Shown here piece by piece: positions 63,908 through 64,000 of a stretch of 64,000 nucleotides of DNA (the stretch's first letter is position 1; every line of letters begins with the position of its first letter). The stretch is taken from positions 35,822-99,821 of the forward strand of contig CAJUEU010000002.1 in the NCBI GenBank assembly GCA_910585735.1. Reading direction: 5' to 3'. The notes under the pieces are model-generated. The model saw only the letters and a list, made by a program, of their open reading frames with translations. It did not search any database and had not been told where the DNA came from. A program made the position numbers and the translations under genes. The DNA is from an uncultured Oscillospiraceae bacterium (GTDB lineage Bacteria; Bacillota; Clostridia; Oscillospirales; Oscillospiraceae).

Positions 63908-64000
63908 TTAACCTCTTGCCGTTTTAGGCCAGCTTTCAAAGCCGCTAGCCAGTCCCATTGTCTGCAATTTTGCCATTGCCTCGGCCTGAGACATACCCCC
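63908..64000 (-). CDS. Partial ORF entering from the right edge
   Basis: On the minus strand the frame is open to the window edge and ends GFESWPKTARG before a stop at 63908. Only about 31 residues are visible (…SQAEAMAKLQTMGLAS…). Unrecognised; presumably part of the integrative element. Confidence 0.35.
   Translation of the reverse strand, partial: GGMSQAEAMAKLQTMGLASGFESWPKTARG

Larger units (their letters stand above)
61988..64000. mobile_element. End of an integrative element inserted in cotJC
   Basis: The cotJC homology ends between about 61988 and 62000, and a large serine recombinase gene ends at 62023, pointing inward. Large serine recombinases usually sit at the end of their element beside attL or attR. 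The element extends past the right edge; its other end and the displaced cotJC 3' end are not in the window. Confidence 0.75.

Overview
The window is ordinary chromosome from a spore-forming, low-oxygen Clostridia, most likely of the Oscillospiraceae (Flavonifractor/Oscillibacter/Intestinimonas type). Sporulation genes (spoIIM, yunB, a spoIID-like gene, cwlD, cotJ), a tyrosyl T-box leader, a class A-like RNase P RNA, a Rex repressor, a long PPi-dependent phosphofructokinase and acetate kinase all fit this. The placement is inference; there is no rRNA in the window. The last 2 kb is the end of a foreign integrative element.

Layout. 1-10.9 kb: the 3' part of a large GH94 protein; lgt-folD-nrdR; a convergent YetF/DUF4363 pair; three unknown genes (two membrane proteins and a four-Cys protein); then a complete guaA followed by a second, amidotransferase-less GMP synthase and a GNAT gene. 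10.9-20.9 kb: an aspartate-type aminotransferase, purB, ATP-PFK, PPi-PFK, fba, ackA (reverse), tmcAL and a C39-like cysteine-peptidase-fold gene. 21-25.2 kb: a C_GCAxxG_C_C/sulfite-reductase fusion and an iron/corrinoid-type ABC transporter. 25.3-33.7 kb: alr, a mazF toxin without a visible antitoxin, a small secreted protein, the reverse operon spx-like/glnS/ltaE, T-box-tyrS and an AI-2E family permease. 33.7-45.4 kb: asd-dapA (reverse), spoIID-like, queA, tgt, yajC, a TIGR04086-type membrane gene, spoIIM, xerD, a DUF1858 gene, trmK, a Nif3-like gene and yebC.

45.4-62 kb: rnpB (reverse), murD, three tandem M42 aminopeptidases, a methionine gamma-lyase family gene, yunB, vanZ-like, ligA, rex, an SLH-domain secreted protein, an amidase-domain gene, then a XerC-like recombinase, radA and cwlD (all reverse), and a cotJ operon. 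In this cotJ operon cotJA and cotJB are fused, and cotJC loses its last ~15 codons exactly where a large serine recombinase gene begins. The element continues past the right edge of the window.

The most unusual points are the cotJC junction with the serine-recombinase element, the cotJA-cotJB fusion, the tandem full-length and ammonia-type GMP synthases, the C_GCAxxG/sulfite reductase fusion, the antitoxin-less mazF beside a long hairpin, the triple M42 cluster, an unexplained structured leader before lgt, and inverted repeats placed over or beside several promoters. No CRISPR array, tRNA, insertion sequence or clearly new defence system was seen. Several true starts differ from the longest open frame; these were chosen from ribosome binding sites and family N-termini.
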